Source: Rhynchosporium graminicola
Taxonomy: Eukaryota > Ascomycota > Leotiomycetes > Helotiales > Ploettnerulaceae
Assembly (NCBI GenBank): GCA_900074885.1
Contig: FJUW01000046.1
Coordinates: forward strand, 721,645 to 785,644
Reading direction: 5' to 3'
DNA: 64,000 bases
The translations under genes were made by a program, and so were the position numbers. Shown piece after piece: positions 25,301 to 36,109 of this stretch (within the stretch, counting starts at the first letter, position 1; every line of letters starts with the position of its first letter). The notes beneath the pieces were generated by a model that was given only the letters and a program-made list of their open reading frames with translations, did not search any database and was not told the DNA's origin.

Positions 25301-27224
25301 TCCAGCCTACAATATCGCTTCTGATCCTGTATGACTAGCATATCACATCGACATATCGTCGAGAATATTTTTCTAATGTCCTCAAGAAACCTATATCGTT
25401 TTTTGACGACGAGGAGAACTCAATCGGTTCCCTGACCTCTCGAATGGCAACAGACCCAACTCAGCTACAACAGCTTCTCGGTATCAACATGGCCTTCGTT
25501 GTAATATCTCTCTTCAACATCGTCGGCTGTGTTGCACTCTCCTTCTATTTTGGATGGAAGCTCACTTTAGCTGCTTTAATAACTTCCATGCCTATCATCC
25601 TTGCCGCTGCATTTTTCCGTTTCCGCTTTGAGACGCAATTCGAAAAGATGAATTATGCTGTTTTCGCAGAGAGTTCTAAATTTGCGACGGAATCGATCGG
25701 TGCATTCCGAACGGTGTCATCCTTGACTCTTGAATCAGAGATATGTGGGAGGTACCAGAAGCTTCTGGAGGGGCACATACAGAGTGCTTTTAACAAGGCC
25801 GGTATCTCTACTTTGGTCTTTGCCTTAAGTGATAGCATACCACTTCTTTGTATGGCATTTGTTCTATGGTAAGTATTCTAATTTCTCGGCTTGGAATGGT
25901 ACTGACTCATTGACCAGGTATGGCGGGCAGCTTTTAGCAACCTTCCAGTACGCGCCATTCAATTATCGTAAGCTGCCCCATTGGAAACATTTGACGATAA
26001 TTTGGCTAACTATCTTCTTAGTTGTGGTTTATCTGGCGATTGTGCAGGGCAGCATCAGCGCCGGCCAATTTCTAAGCTTCGGTCCAAGTGAGTCAACAGA
26101 ACGGTTTTCAAAAAGCTCTAGGCCTCTACTGACATAAAAATCAGACATTGCACAAGCATCCGCATCAGCAAACAGAATCAGAGGCATGAGACCCACGGAT
26201 CTGTTCGAAGTCACGGGCAAAGAACTCGATTTCTCTGCCACGGAAGACGAGGAGAAGGAACAACGCGGCCCCAAGATTGAACTGAAAGATGTGTGGTTCA
26301 GGTACCCAACACGCGATGTTGCCGTCTTAACTGGGCTGGATATGACTGTTAGTTCGAATCTCTATGGATATTTATGGTAATCTGACAGTAATTAGATCGA
26401 GGCGGGGCAATTTGCCGCTATTGTCGGGCCATCAGGTAAGGAAGCCTGGCTACCTTGGAGTATTTTCGCTAAGCATGTCAACAGGGTGTGGTAAAACAAG
26501 CATAATATGTCTCCTTGAAAGGTACAAATCAAAACTTTCTTCGTTCCCATTCCACGCCAGCAAGCTAACCATGAACATAGATTCTACAACCCAGAACGCG
26601 GCTCAATCCACATGCACGGCACCGACGTCACCAGACTCTCTCTTTCAGGATATCGCTCTCACATCTCACTCGTCTCTCAAGAAGCCTCCTTATTCGAAGG
26701 CTCCATACGCGACAACATTCTCCTGGGCGTTGACGCAAACACCACATCAGAAAGCGCCATCTATCTTGCATGCCAACAAGCCGAGATCCACGACTTCATC
26801 ATCTCTCTACCTTCCGGCTACGCCACCGAAGTCGGCACTCGCGGCATCGCACTCTCAGGCGGACAGAAACAGCGCATAGCAATCGCGCGCGCATTGATTC
26901 GTAATCCTCGCGTGTTGTTATTAGATGAAGCGACGAGTAATCTTGATTCTGAGACCGAGCGAGAAGTGCAGAATGTGTTTGAGAAGACTGGGAAGGGGAA
27001 GGGACGGACTATGGTGGTTGTGGCGCATAGGCTTGCGACGGTGCAGAATGCGGATGTTATTTTTGTTGTGGAGGGGGGACGGGTGGTGGAGAAGGGTAAT
27101 CATAACGAGTTACTTGCTTTGAGGAGTACTTATTGGCAGATGGTAAGCCCTTCCTTCTTGATGTTTTCGTGATGAACGGCGCTGACTTGAATGATAGTGC
27201 CAGGCGCAAGCGCTCGACAGGTAG
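22351..27224 (+). CDS. ABCB-type (MDR-like) full ABC transporter
   Basis: Multidrug exporter of the ABCB family (TMD-NBD-TMD-NBD), usually plasma-membrane pumps for hydrophobic compounds. Nineteen exons between 22351 and 27224 sum to 3945 nt (1314 aa). The N-terminus is hydrophilic and ends with a Pro run. NBD1 has [18 protein letters not shown] and [14 protein letters not shown]2 has GPSGCGKTS with an intron inside Walker [10 protein letters not shown] and [11 protein letters not shown]; both sites look catalytically complete. The last exon is only 27 nt (27198-27224). One intron (23524-23568) lacks an AG acceptor: the model needs a 22-nt exon at 23569-23590 preceded by CG. Adjacent to the hydrolase, it is the best candidate for product export or self-protection, by inference. 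Confidence 0.92.
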
Positions 27225-28479
27225 CCTTTGCGCAGGCTTTACACGGGTTCTAATATGTATATATTTCTATTTCTGTTTTATTTCGCTTCAATTCAAGCCC
27301 ATGAACTAAAAAGCTATAACGTGATACACGACGTATTATGTCTCGGTATCTAACTCAATGAACCTTACCATCGCTCATTACTTGTGTTTTGAGCTCATGA
27401 GAGTGGTTAAAGCCATTGCGGCAATTGAATAGCCGTGTCTACCGGATAAAATGACTTTGAAGTACGCCTAATGCAGATGCATGAAACTGTTGGATGTTTA
27501 AGGCGACGAGTTGTTGATATTGAATTTGGAACGCTTCGCAGCTTCGAGTTGATACCGTTGTATAGATGCTGCCAAAGCTGCCAGGGGTGCAGGAGGGGTA
27601 GGTCTTTCGAGGGGATTCTTCTCAGCTCAAGAAGCCTACATATCTAGCGCGAGTATCTCTTCTCCCGCCAGTATTCTTTACTAGCTGAGGATGGATTGAT
27701 TGTGATGTTTCAATACTACAGACATGACCGTCATCTTGATAAGAACCTCCACAATGAGAAAAAAAATTACACTTTGTAATCGCATTTCTCGAGGGCGAAA
27801 TTTTACACAGGGCGCGATACTTGCTGAGCTGAGTACCCAGATTCGATGCGATCTTTAGTCAAGCTTGAGATAGCGTAGTCATAATTCGATAAAATTTTCA
27901 CGAGCTTGTGGCTTGCAATGTGGGAGTTCAACTACAGCTCGAGTCGCCTTGCCATTAGCGAGCATTTAAGGCACAAGCTAGGCGAGGAGGAATGTACAAT
28001 CCCTGATAGCAGCACATAATGCCTATGTTCTGGGGTGACTCAAGTATTTCCTGATTGGACGATTAGCACCCATGGGGAAATTTAATCTCGTCGATGGTGA
28101 TGGTATCACTAATCAGTCTGCCTTGCCTGTTCATGATTATCTACCGCTCCCCGTTTCGGAATTCAGTTACAATTGCTGGTTCGATGAAAGGATCACCCGC
28201 CTTTTGTTGTTTTGAAATGTTACAAGCTAAGTGAAACTATGTATTAGAGTACAACTGTTGAACTCTCTTTCAAGATAGCGCGGAGAGCATTTCCATGGTC
28301 TCGGGGTTTTTCGATTATTATTCAGACTCTAATCTGGGCCTCGGTCGCGGACAGGATGCGACGATCGGCCCCCTACAGCACGTGCCAATTCTGAACAACA
28401 ACAACGTTTCCATTCCATTGAGATATTCACGATTCAAGCCTTAATCAGTATTAATAGTTCAGCCGAAGGGAATTTAGCA
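27225..28479. other. Intergenic, no gene seen
   Basis: About 1.25 kb between the ABCB pump and the GST-kappa gene. No ORF with splice support or family likeness. It contains the promoter of the downstream gene. Confidence 0.5.
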
Positions 28480-29361
28480 ATGACGACCTCAAAATCCCCA
28501 AGAGGCTCCTCCTTGACCATTTACGTTGATTGTGGTCTGTCCATTTCCAATTTTCCCCTCCTTCCCTGAGATATCTTCCCCTCCACCATCACCAACACAA
28601 GCTCACACCTGCATAGTATCACCCTATTCTTGGTTTGGAGTAACCAGTCTGCTCAAGTATAGGCCCGGACTCCTCACTCACGGTGTCAATGTCGATATCC
28701 AGCCTTTCTTTCTAGGTGGCGCCCGAGAAGCGGCAGGAAATCCGTGGCAGCCAACGCCCAAATGGAAAGAAGCTTTTTCGAAGCAGGACAGTGCCATGAC
28801 AGGAGAACTATTGGGACTGAAAGTCGTGCAACCGAAGGAGTTTCCGATCATGAGCTTATTTGTAAGTTGCCTTAGAAGCTTTCGCTTTCGATGTTAGGAA
28901 GCGAATAACTTATGCGGGGTCATGTAAAATGTGGATTCGAATTTGATTGATATCGCATTCGATTTAACCTTTTTCAGCCCGTACGTGTGGCAACTTATAT
29001 CAAGAACCATCATTCTTCCGACAAATTCGACGCCTCATTCCTCGCACTCGTCTCAGGCTACTGGAGTCACGGGATCGACATCTCTCAACCAGCCGGCATC
29101 ATACAAGCCCTATCGCCCATCTTTTCCACTCCAGAGATTGAAGAGATCATGAAGAAGGCCTTGGAGCTGGAGAACAAGAAGAAGGTTATCGAGACGACGA
29201 AAGAATCTGGTGCTTTTGGTGCGCCGTGGATTGTGGGTGTTGATGGGAAGGGAGAGAAGAAGTCTTGGTTTGGGAATGATCGCTGGGATCAGGTTTTCGC
29301 TCATTTAGGAGTCCCGTATGAGCCTGTGAAGTTGCTGATGCCTAGGGACAGTAAATTGTAG
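28480..29361 (+). CDS. DsbA-family / kappa-class glutathione S-transferase
   Basis: Thioredoxin-fold DsbA/2-hydroxychromene-2-carboxylate isomerase family; fungal members are annotated as kappa-class GSTs (mitochondrial or peroxisomal in other eukaryotes). Exons 28480-28534, 28617-28861, 28978-29361 (227 aa). The active-site region reads VSPYSWFG (Ser ~20), the kappa-type Ser motif in place of the DsbA CxxC. The C-terminal half has the typical helical insert and the cis-Pro region GAFGAPWIVG. The ATG at 28480 is on a short first exon needed to complete the first beta strand. It probably conjugates or isomerises electrophilic substrates. Its position between an ABCB pump and an SDR suggests a tailoring or detoxifying role for the PKS locus (inference). 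Confidence 0.9.
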
Positions 29362-29693
29362 TCAGGAAAAATTGTATATATAAAATCTTTCGACAAAGGG
29401 AGAGTACACGAGTGATTCTCCGTTATGGTTAACCTGTAAGTATGGATTTCAATTATGATTCTATCACGGAGAACTTGTTCACGGTTAGTTTTGGGCTATG
29501 TAAAGCTATGTTTCCATGTCGCCGAGTTTGAGTTTCAGATATCCACAGATTCACGTTCATTTTATGACTTTGACATTCTTCTATCTATCAGTCCCGATGT
29601 TGCTACAAGAACACAACCCAATCGATATTACTTCTCTCACACTACATTTGAAAAGAAACAGAACATGCTTGCTGTACCACAGTCATATTGATC

Positions 29694-30560
29694 TTACAAT
29701 TTCGAAAACATGGTCTCTTTTTGAGCCCTCACATCCAATTCTTGAGTCCATGTACTTCTTGGCTGAGTGTGTAAAAACCAATAGATTGAGGCGAGATCGG
29801 TTGGCTATGAGAGGTTAGCTATTGTTCAGGACGGTCCAGATGTCGAATATCTGAATAAGTTACAGTAAACAACGTAACTCACCTGCATGATCCTACTTTC
29901 CACATCCGCTAACTTCTCTTTCTCACCCTCCCTTTCCCATTTCCTCCTCGTCACTCCCCCGATCAGCTTTCCATCCACCGGCCCATCAATAATTAAATGT
30001 GCAGCATGGATTCCCTTCTCCTGATACTCTCTAGTAATAATCTGCGCCAGACTCCTCAGGCCAAACTTGCCCGGCGAGAAACTAGACAATCCCGGACTAC
30101 CCCTCAGGCTCCCCGTCGCGCCTGTGAAAATAACTGTCCCCTTCGCTTGGGATAACATATCAGGCAACACACACTTGACAGACCAGAAGGCACCAAACAG
30201 ATTGATTTTCGTAAAAGTCATGAACTCCTCACTACTAGTCTCGAGGATTGAACGGCCGTTGACGCGTCGTGCGCCAGCGTTATAAATCAGTACTGAGACA
30301 GGCCCAAGGTCGGTTTTGATGTTGTTGAAACTGGTGATCACATCATTCTCCTGACGAAGATCCGTGATGTAGTATTTTGCGGTGTGGAAACCGTACCTAG
30401 ATTCGATTCCGCTTACCATTTCTTGGAGCTTGGTTTCGGTGCGCGCCAGAAGCGCGACAGTAAAGCCTTCTGAGACGAATTTCCGCGCAACTGCCTCCCC
30501 TATACCAGGCCCAGCGCCGACAACGGCCACGACTGGCTTGGAATCTGGATTGTGGGACAT
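29694..30560 (-). CDS. Atypical short-chain dehydrogenase/reductase
   Basis: NAD(P)-binding Rossmann oxidoreductase of the SDR superfamily. Exons 30560-29883 and 29804-29694 (262 aa). The cofactor motif is GAGPGIG near the N-terminus and the NAG motif is present. The usual catalytic YxxxK is FSPGK here, so Phe replaces Tyr; a subset of SDRs with SxFxxxK is known, so the fold is likely kept but the chemistry is uncertain. The second exon was found from a GTGAGT donor, a CTAAC branch site and a CATAG acceptor, and encodes the Tyr-Trp-x-Leu-His-Thr-Gln and Trp-Thr-Gln-Glu C-terminus seen in this subgroup. Without it the protein would end abnormally. Last gene of the metabolite locus; may act as a tailoring enzyme (inference). 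Confidence 0.88.
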
Positions 30561-31740
30561 CGTGGTGCAGGCTGTATAGTATGATTGACTTGTTCAGGAT
30601 GAGTGTAGAGTTGCGTGAGTGGTAGGTGCGGGGTTGAGACTGCTGGGTTCAGTGATTGGAAAATCGAGGTTTTAAAATCACAAGTTGGCTTGTTTCAAAC
30701 TCAAAGCGAGGGCCGACAATAGATTATATTAAGATGAGGCAGTTGATTAAAAAGAGCTTGAATCGTGAGGTAATGAGCAGGTGAAGTTATCTCAGCTGGC
30801 CGGTCTGAATACTAATCAAGCCTAGAACCTCGGCCTAAGTAATGCTGATGAGAAACTCGGAACTCCCGCTGGAAAAAGTTCGAAAAGTCTTAAATAACCC
30901 ACAATGAGGATCATTTATCTTCGTGGATAGGAAAAAAGATACTATCACTATCATTTGCTTGATCTCTGAATTCAATACTCTATTAAAGGTCCTGAGCAAC
31001 TCGCTTAGCTCCTGTTATGACAGCTTTCACAAAATGCACCAATACAGCTTGGCACAGCGACTTCGGCATCTACGCCGCTGAAGAAAGCACCCATTCTGTG
31101 ACTGATTACCTCTCTAACAAGAGACTCAATTAGAAAAGTGTGTCAATAACTTCGCAAATAGACCCGATGTCACGTGGTGTACACTACAGCCCATGAATCG
31201 TGTAACGGCTAGAAAGTTGGCAACGTCTCTCGTCGACAACACCATTTCCAGGAGCTCTCGAAGACTTTGAGGATATCACAGTTTATGACTTTAGACCAAG
31301 CACTACGACCTGAGTAATCCTGCCATCCCTGGTTTCAATTCTGAAACAAACATCCAGTTGCTGCGAGTACCCTTTTCCGCAATACATTTCAAGCGAGGAT
31401 CGCTTGCTATGCCGTCACCAGTTACCCTATAGATCGGTCAAATAGAAAATGGGGTCCTGATCGCGGTTTGAAGCCTGAGCTTGCACCGTCCCCGTTGCAT
31501 TTCTCACCATAGCTGTGTAAAGTTAACTTTCATCAACATGAGGAACTCTAGGCTCTTGCCCGGTTTTGCGTCAGACGGGACAAACTTGATCCTCATTGAT
31601 GCTCATGATATTTTTGCCAAGAAGCGTATTTTTTGGCCGCATGCTTAGCTGAGGCAGGCAATTTCAGCTGCACTTTAGGCATCAGTCTTATAAGGCAGCG
31701 CTGTTTCATAGGGAAGTCCGTAGATCTGATACCTGGAATT
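30561..31740. other. Intergenic at the right edge of the metabolite locus
   Basis: About 1.2 kb with no supported gene. It includes the SDR promoter and a CACGTG box at 31171-31176. It marks the start of a gene-poor zone of relics. Confidence 0.45.
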
Positions 31741-31866
31741 ATGTTTGTTCATATAGAGACTAAGGGAAAATGGGCATCCCGTCCGCTCTGCCATACACAA
31801 GCACCAGATCGGCAGATTAGTAGTTGTTGGGTGGGTGACCACCAGCGAATACCTGCTGTTGTATGT
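31741..31866 (+). rRNA. Diverged 5S rRNA gene copy, probably pseudogene
   Basis: The central and 3' parts match fungal 5S rRNA closely: ATCCCGTCCGCTCTGCC, GATTAGTAGTTG, GGGTGGGTGACCACCAGCGA and the GTTGTATGT 3' end, followed by a T5 run (31866-31870) fitting a Pol III terminator. Two departures suggest decay: a 3-base duplication (TTG) in the GTAGTTGGG segment, and a 5' arm (ATGTTTGTTC) that no longer pairs well with the 3' arm to form helix I. Dispersed 5S copies and pseudogenes are normal in filamentous ascomycetes. Boundaries are approximate. Confidence 0.82.
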
Positions 31867-32427
31867 TTTTGTTTTCTCTTTTGACTGGTTCAATCTTTTG
31901 TGCGTTGAGAATCCACGCTTGATGCTTGGTGGTATCCACTATAAGTATTCCCGCTGCCCGCATCACTGCCAAGCGAGTTCTTTTAACACTCCGCTTACAG
32001 GAATGTTTTCAATACCCGCGAATTCCAAGATCAAATCGAAAATACATATATCATCTGTACGTGCATCAGTTCTCAAGTGTTTTCCATGTTTGCGGGTGTG
32101 AGGCGGTAAATCCATCAGCAATGGCTCTTGAACTGGCTGATGACAGAACACCAAATTGTAGGGTTAAACGGTTCTGGACAGTTTTGATAAGACTTGTTAC
32201 AAGAATCTCAACGGTGTAGAGTCTTAAAATATATCTCGAGAACGTTTTGAGATATGGAAACGATGAATTAGGCTGGTGCTATTCGCACCATTGTCTATAC
32301 ACGACGAAACTACGAGGTTGTGCGGAAGAAGATTCCGAAAGCGATAGCTGGCGCAGACGTCAGGTTCAGCTTGTGCTAGAACTCCTCGAGAGTGGCAGCC
32401 GTTTCCAGTAATACAACCCTGACTCTC
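31867..32427. other. Gap without gene
   Basis: About 560 bases between the 5S copy and the HET relic. I see no gene or clear repeat. Confidence 0.45.
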
Positions 32428-32724
32428 TCACACACTTCTTAAGGTTCGGTTTGACCTCATTGAAAAGATGCACATATATTCGAACATGCGTTGGTAATCT
32501 GAATACCGATTCCCTTTACCAAGCCATACGAAAACAAATTCGGCCTGCTGGTAGATACCGTACATGAGCCGAGTCTGAAGTGTCTTTTTAGCTAGATCAA
32601 TCTGGTCGATGCATATACTATTGATACAGAAACCACAGGTAAAGGAGAATCTAGTATTGGCTATAGAAAGGGGACTTTGGGAGAAGGCTACCGTATGTCT
32701 CAAAATTATTTCATGAACATTCAA
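32428..32724 (-). pseudogene. Heterokaryon-incompatibility (HET) domain relic
   Basis: The minus-strand translation contains the core HET signature: a Cys-Ile-Asn-Ser-Ile-Cys-Ile-Asp-Gln stretch, followed by a helix and an IYQQAEFVFVWLGKG segment, equal to the IYxxAxxVxVWLG part of HET domains. The domain is otherwise absent: upstream and downstream frames are full of stops, and there is no start or splice route to the expected 500+ residue protein. HET proteins trigger cell death on fusion of unlike strains; this copy is a fragment. The fragment call is inferred from two motifs only. Confidence 0.6.
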
Positions 32725-33030
32725 AGCAGGGAGTCACAGGCTTTCCCATCACCTACAAACCCTTTTTCCGAGAGACTTGAAGGTATGCCGTAAGTATCGC
32801 AGAGCAGTCTCGAGGTTCCGTGTAATTGCGATCGGCTATGATATATCGATCCCATGGGTAAGTGAAGCGGGAATCTAACTCGTCACCCCATACCTAGGAT
32901 ATGCATAGTAGGTCTTGACCATGATTTTGATTTTAGACGTTGAAAAATATCTAGCCAGATCTCCTTCGCCAATGAGCAGTTTTCCTGGCCTTGATTTCCT
33001 CTGTTTGCCTCTATAGTCCCTTCCATATCG

Positions 33031-33986
33031 CTAAGCAGACCAACTATTGTTGCGCACCCAATCACTCATACTTCCAAGGTTGGTGTAAACAATTGGCACC
33101 CCCTTAGAACCACACCCACCACCCGACTCGACCGTTCCAATGATTTCCTTCGTCTCCGCATTCCAAATTGGCCCACCGGAATCGTAAGGACAGCTGCCTT
33201 TTCCTTCCTCTCCACCGGCACAGATTTCGAAGGAGGTGATCTGACCGTAGATACTACACTCCTGTCGTGAGACAACTGGAACATTGACGTATCTCAATAC
33301 CTCAGGTCCTGGCACAGTCATGTCTGGTGTTGTGTAGCCCCAGCCGGCCGTTGTCGCCTTTAGACCAACTGGTGGATCATAGCCTTGAGCGGGGATGGTT
33401 GCGTAGTCGATCGTGTCTGATACTTGAATTGGGGTGCTCAGATGCCAGAGAGCAAGACTGAATCTAGGAATCAGTGTGTGTTTTGCAAGCAGTTGGGAGT
33501 TGGAGTTGCTTGCTCGTTTTGGCCCAGGACAGGTCTGTACCTAGGGTGGATCTTGACTTCCGATATGTTAGAAGCTATGCCGCCTGAACGCCAGTACTGT
33601 CTCAAATAAGCTTATGTTCCGCCATATTCTGCTACGTCACGGAAATCCCGCTGTAATCATTCTTCACTCCACCGGAACATGACCCGAGCCATTATTCCGT
33701 CATGTTCTGCTTGGGATTCACGTACCATCGAGCCAGCGCGAATCGTAAGATTTGCAGGAGGATTATTAATAGAGCAGTGGGCGGCAGTCAGAACAGTGTG
33801 GGCATTGAGTAAAGTACCACCACATTGATAAAGTCCGTTGCGCTGAGTCGCAACGAAGAAGGGAAACTCCCCTGGCTTGCTGAGGCTCCCACCAGCAACT
33901 CGAGCATCAATCTTGCTCGGACTTGGGGCTGCCAGATTGAATGGGGTAAAAGCCAATCCAAGAAATAATACGGAGATAAACATCAT
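33031..33986 (-). CDS. Trypsin-like (S1) secreted protein, probable pseudoprotease
   Basis: Secreted S1 serine-protease homologue, 249 aa, exons 33986-33726, 33596-33541, 33463-33031. It starts with a signal peptide and propeptide, then Arg-Val-Ala-Gly-Gly (activation-site equivalent), TAAHC with the catalytic His, and DSGGP with the nucleophile Ser. Three conserved positions are changed. The spliced product runs from IHPR directly to FSLALWHL, so the catalytic Asp segment is missing. The oxyanion-hole Gly before DSGG is Tyr (CPYDSGGP). The trypsin specificity Asp is Gly. The ORF is otherwise intact and splice phases fit. It may be a non-proteolytic homologue or an early pseudogene. An alternative second intron could add residues, but no in-frame Asp was found. 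Confidence 0.75.
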
Positions 33987-34923
33987 ATCTGCGTGGACAA
34001 ATTAAATTTAGGTGATTGATGCGCTCGAATAGTTCGAGTTTGTGGATTAAGAGAATCAATTAAGATCTCAGTATATGCAGTTATTACCGACAAGGTAGGT
34101 AGGTGATTCCATACTGACTTTATATAATTTGCAAGAAGCAACAGTGCATGAACCAAGACAGAGACCGCTAGATAAGCCAAAATCTTAATTTATAGCCTCT
34201 CCGTCCTATACGGGTTTGCCGAAGGCTTAGTATTCAGAGACACCCCACCGCGGCTAGGCAAATTCTCCACCGAAGCCAACTTGTCAGTCAAATGGAGAAT
34301 CTCATTTGGGCAATTCCATAGGTAGATACATGACTCCATAACGTACTGGTCGATTTTTCTCTCTAATCAAATATCTTCACGACTTCATTTTAGGAGTACT
34401 GAACAATTCGCTAAGTGATCCTGAAATTAAGATGATCAGTTGATAGAGCTGTACCGAGAAGGGGTTTGTGTGTTCTTGGTCTGTGTTTAGAGGATCTTGG
34501 CAAGCTCGTATCCATGGAATTAATTTGATCCCGACGATTGAGGGCTCTAAAAATAGAACTCGAAACTCCATTATCACTCGTGAGGCTAAGAACTTGATCT
34601 GTAAGTATCCTTTCAATTGTTTCGATTGTCATGAACGCCCTACGACTCTCACTTTGCCAACTCTGAAAGTTGTGAAAGTATAACTCTACTTCGTTCGTTG
34701 CTAAACGGCCGCGAGGTACTCGAGTGGGTTGGCCAAGAGCCTCATTACAGTTCAAGACTGCTGAATCTCATTCTCATGTCGCTCACCCAAAACGACTGTA
34801 GCGAGACTGCCAGTCGTGCGACCACATGACGTGTAAGAGCCATAGAATCGAGTACACCTCATCAAATATCGGCTCATGATAACATGTAGGTCAGACAGGG
34901 ATGGTCAAGACGATGTATTGTAT
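33987..34923. other. Gap without gene
   Basis: About 0.94 kb containing the promoter side of the trypsin-like gene and the 3' side of the HAD pseudogene. ORFs here (for example 34411-34755) show no family resemblance. Confidence 0.45.
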
Positions 34924-36109
34924 TTACCTCGACATGTTGATTTGTGGTGGGAAGCTATCCAGTAGAACGTTCTTCGACTCGGCGAAAAGAATGGAGAAGA
35001 TACCTCGAGCCATTGCAGGTTTCATGTCTCGCTCCTCGCTGCCACCAACGTATTCAAAATCTCCCTCCCGCAGAGATTTTAAGATGCTGAAGGACTTTTG
35101 GAAACAATCCACTTGTCTTAGCGACTCGGAAGTCATTTTTAGAAGCTAGGAAATCGATATAGTCTCAGGTCTCGAGTGCTTGGATTATCCTTTCCTGTGC
35201 GTCCTGGCGGGCGCTCAGTTATGACGACGATTTTCTTGCCAACGCCCTTGAGTACCGATACAAGTACAATAAAATGTCCGAGGCGCCAGCTTTCATCTCA
35301 AGCGACTCTATCAGCGCACTTTCGTACAAAACCTAGGAGCTCTACGACAAACCCAATATCTTCCGGCATATCAAAATACGCGAGGAGCGCACTGAATCTC
35401 CCCCGGCGATAATCGGAGGACGTTTACGTTTTCCCCGTCAGAAAAGGAAACCGATCTCTTGTTGTTGCGAGGATATGGGTTTGGTGTGGATCACGTGACT
35501 GTAGTCACATGCGTATTCCGTGCGGATATATATATATATGTTCCTAGATAATATCTTCGGTCAACTCTCCATAGTAATTAGTACTGCAATGCAACCAACA
35601 CCATTACTACATCTATGCCTTCCTCTCAATATCAACGTTACCTTGTCATACTTATCTTACAGAATTATCGCATACTTTCTTTCGACGCAACGGTTGATGT
35701 GGTGATAGTCCGAAATCTTCTGGAGACCGCTATCTATGGCGATGCCAGAGCTGCGTCGAAATTCATGAAGCGTATCGTCCAAATCAAACCCGATCCACGA
35801 TTTATCAGCAAGGATATTTCTCGGCCGTATGACGTCCTCCTTACAGTACTCGCCAGAAAGTGACTCCATATGCTGCTCGGTACGCTCTTTCTCGGCATTA
35901 CGAGTTAGACTGAAAATCGTGAGGTACTTCCTGTGGCGATCGGCTGTCTTCCATACTCCTAGTCCAGCAATCAGTGATTCCAGAACCGCGATCTCGGTGC
36001 CAAAGTCGCGAGAAACTCTGCAGTAGTGTAACGAGGCAAGGAGTTGTTTATCCCAAGATGTTTCAAAGATGAATTTGAGGTTCGCGAACTTTTCGGTAGT
36101 CGGTAGCAT
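34924..36109 (-). pseudogene. HAD-superfamily phosphatase pseudogene
   Basis: Successive minus-strand segments keep the order of HAD motifs but in different frames. Motif I is FDLDDTLHEF (about 35790). A cap fragment containing RFSALLAYFDMPED follows (about 35385-35400). Motif II region VLKGVGKKIVVIT lies near 35235. The Lys region VAKTSGLFPKVLQHL is near 35090. Motif IV reads YVGGSEERDMKPAMA (about 35020), with the first Asp of the GDxxxxD motif changed to Gly. At least three frame changes and an in-frame TGA separate these, with no GT-AG introns that would repair all of them. The 200 bases after motif I do not match the family and may be an insertion. The family resembles fungal pyrimidine-nucleotidase-like HAD hydrolases. 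The N-terminal ~100 residues of the first ORF are unassigned. Confidence 0.78.

Noticed and set aside
29826..30560. SDR read as a single exon, or with a 32-nt last intron
   Set aside because: Both give an unfamiliar C-terminus; the 78-nt intron with donor GTGAGT, branch CTAAC and acceptor CATAG yields the expected subgroup C-terminus.
31633..31893. ORFs overlapping 31.6-31.9 kb on both strands
   Set aside because: They run through the 5S rRNA-like sequence, which explains the conservation.
35176..35412. Plus-strand ORF of 78 codons
   Set aside because: It is antisense to the HAD pseudogene, whose motifs are on the minus strand.
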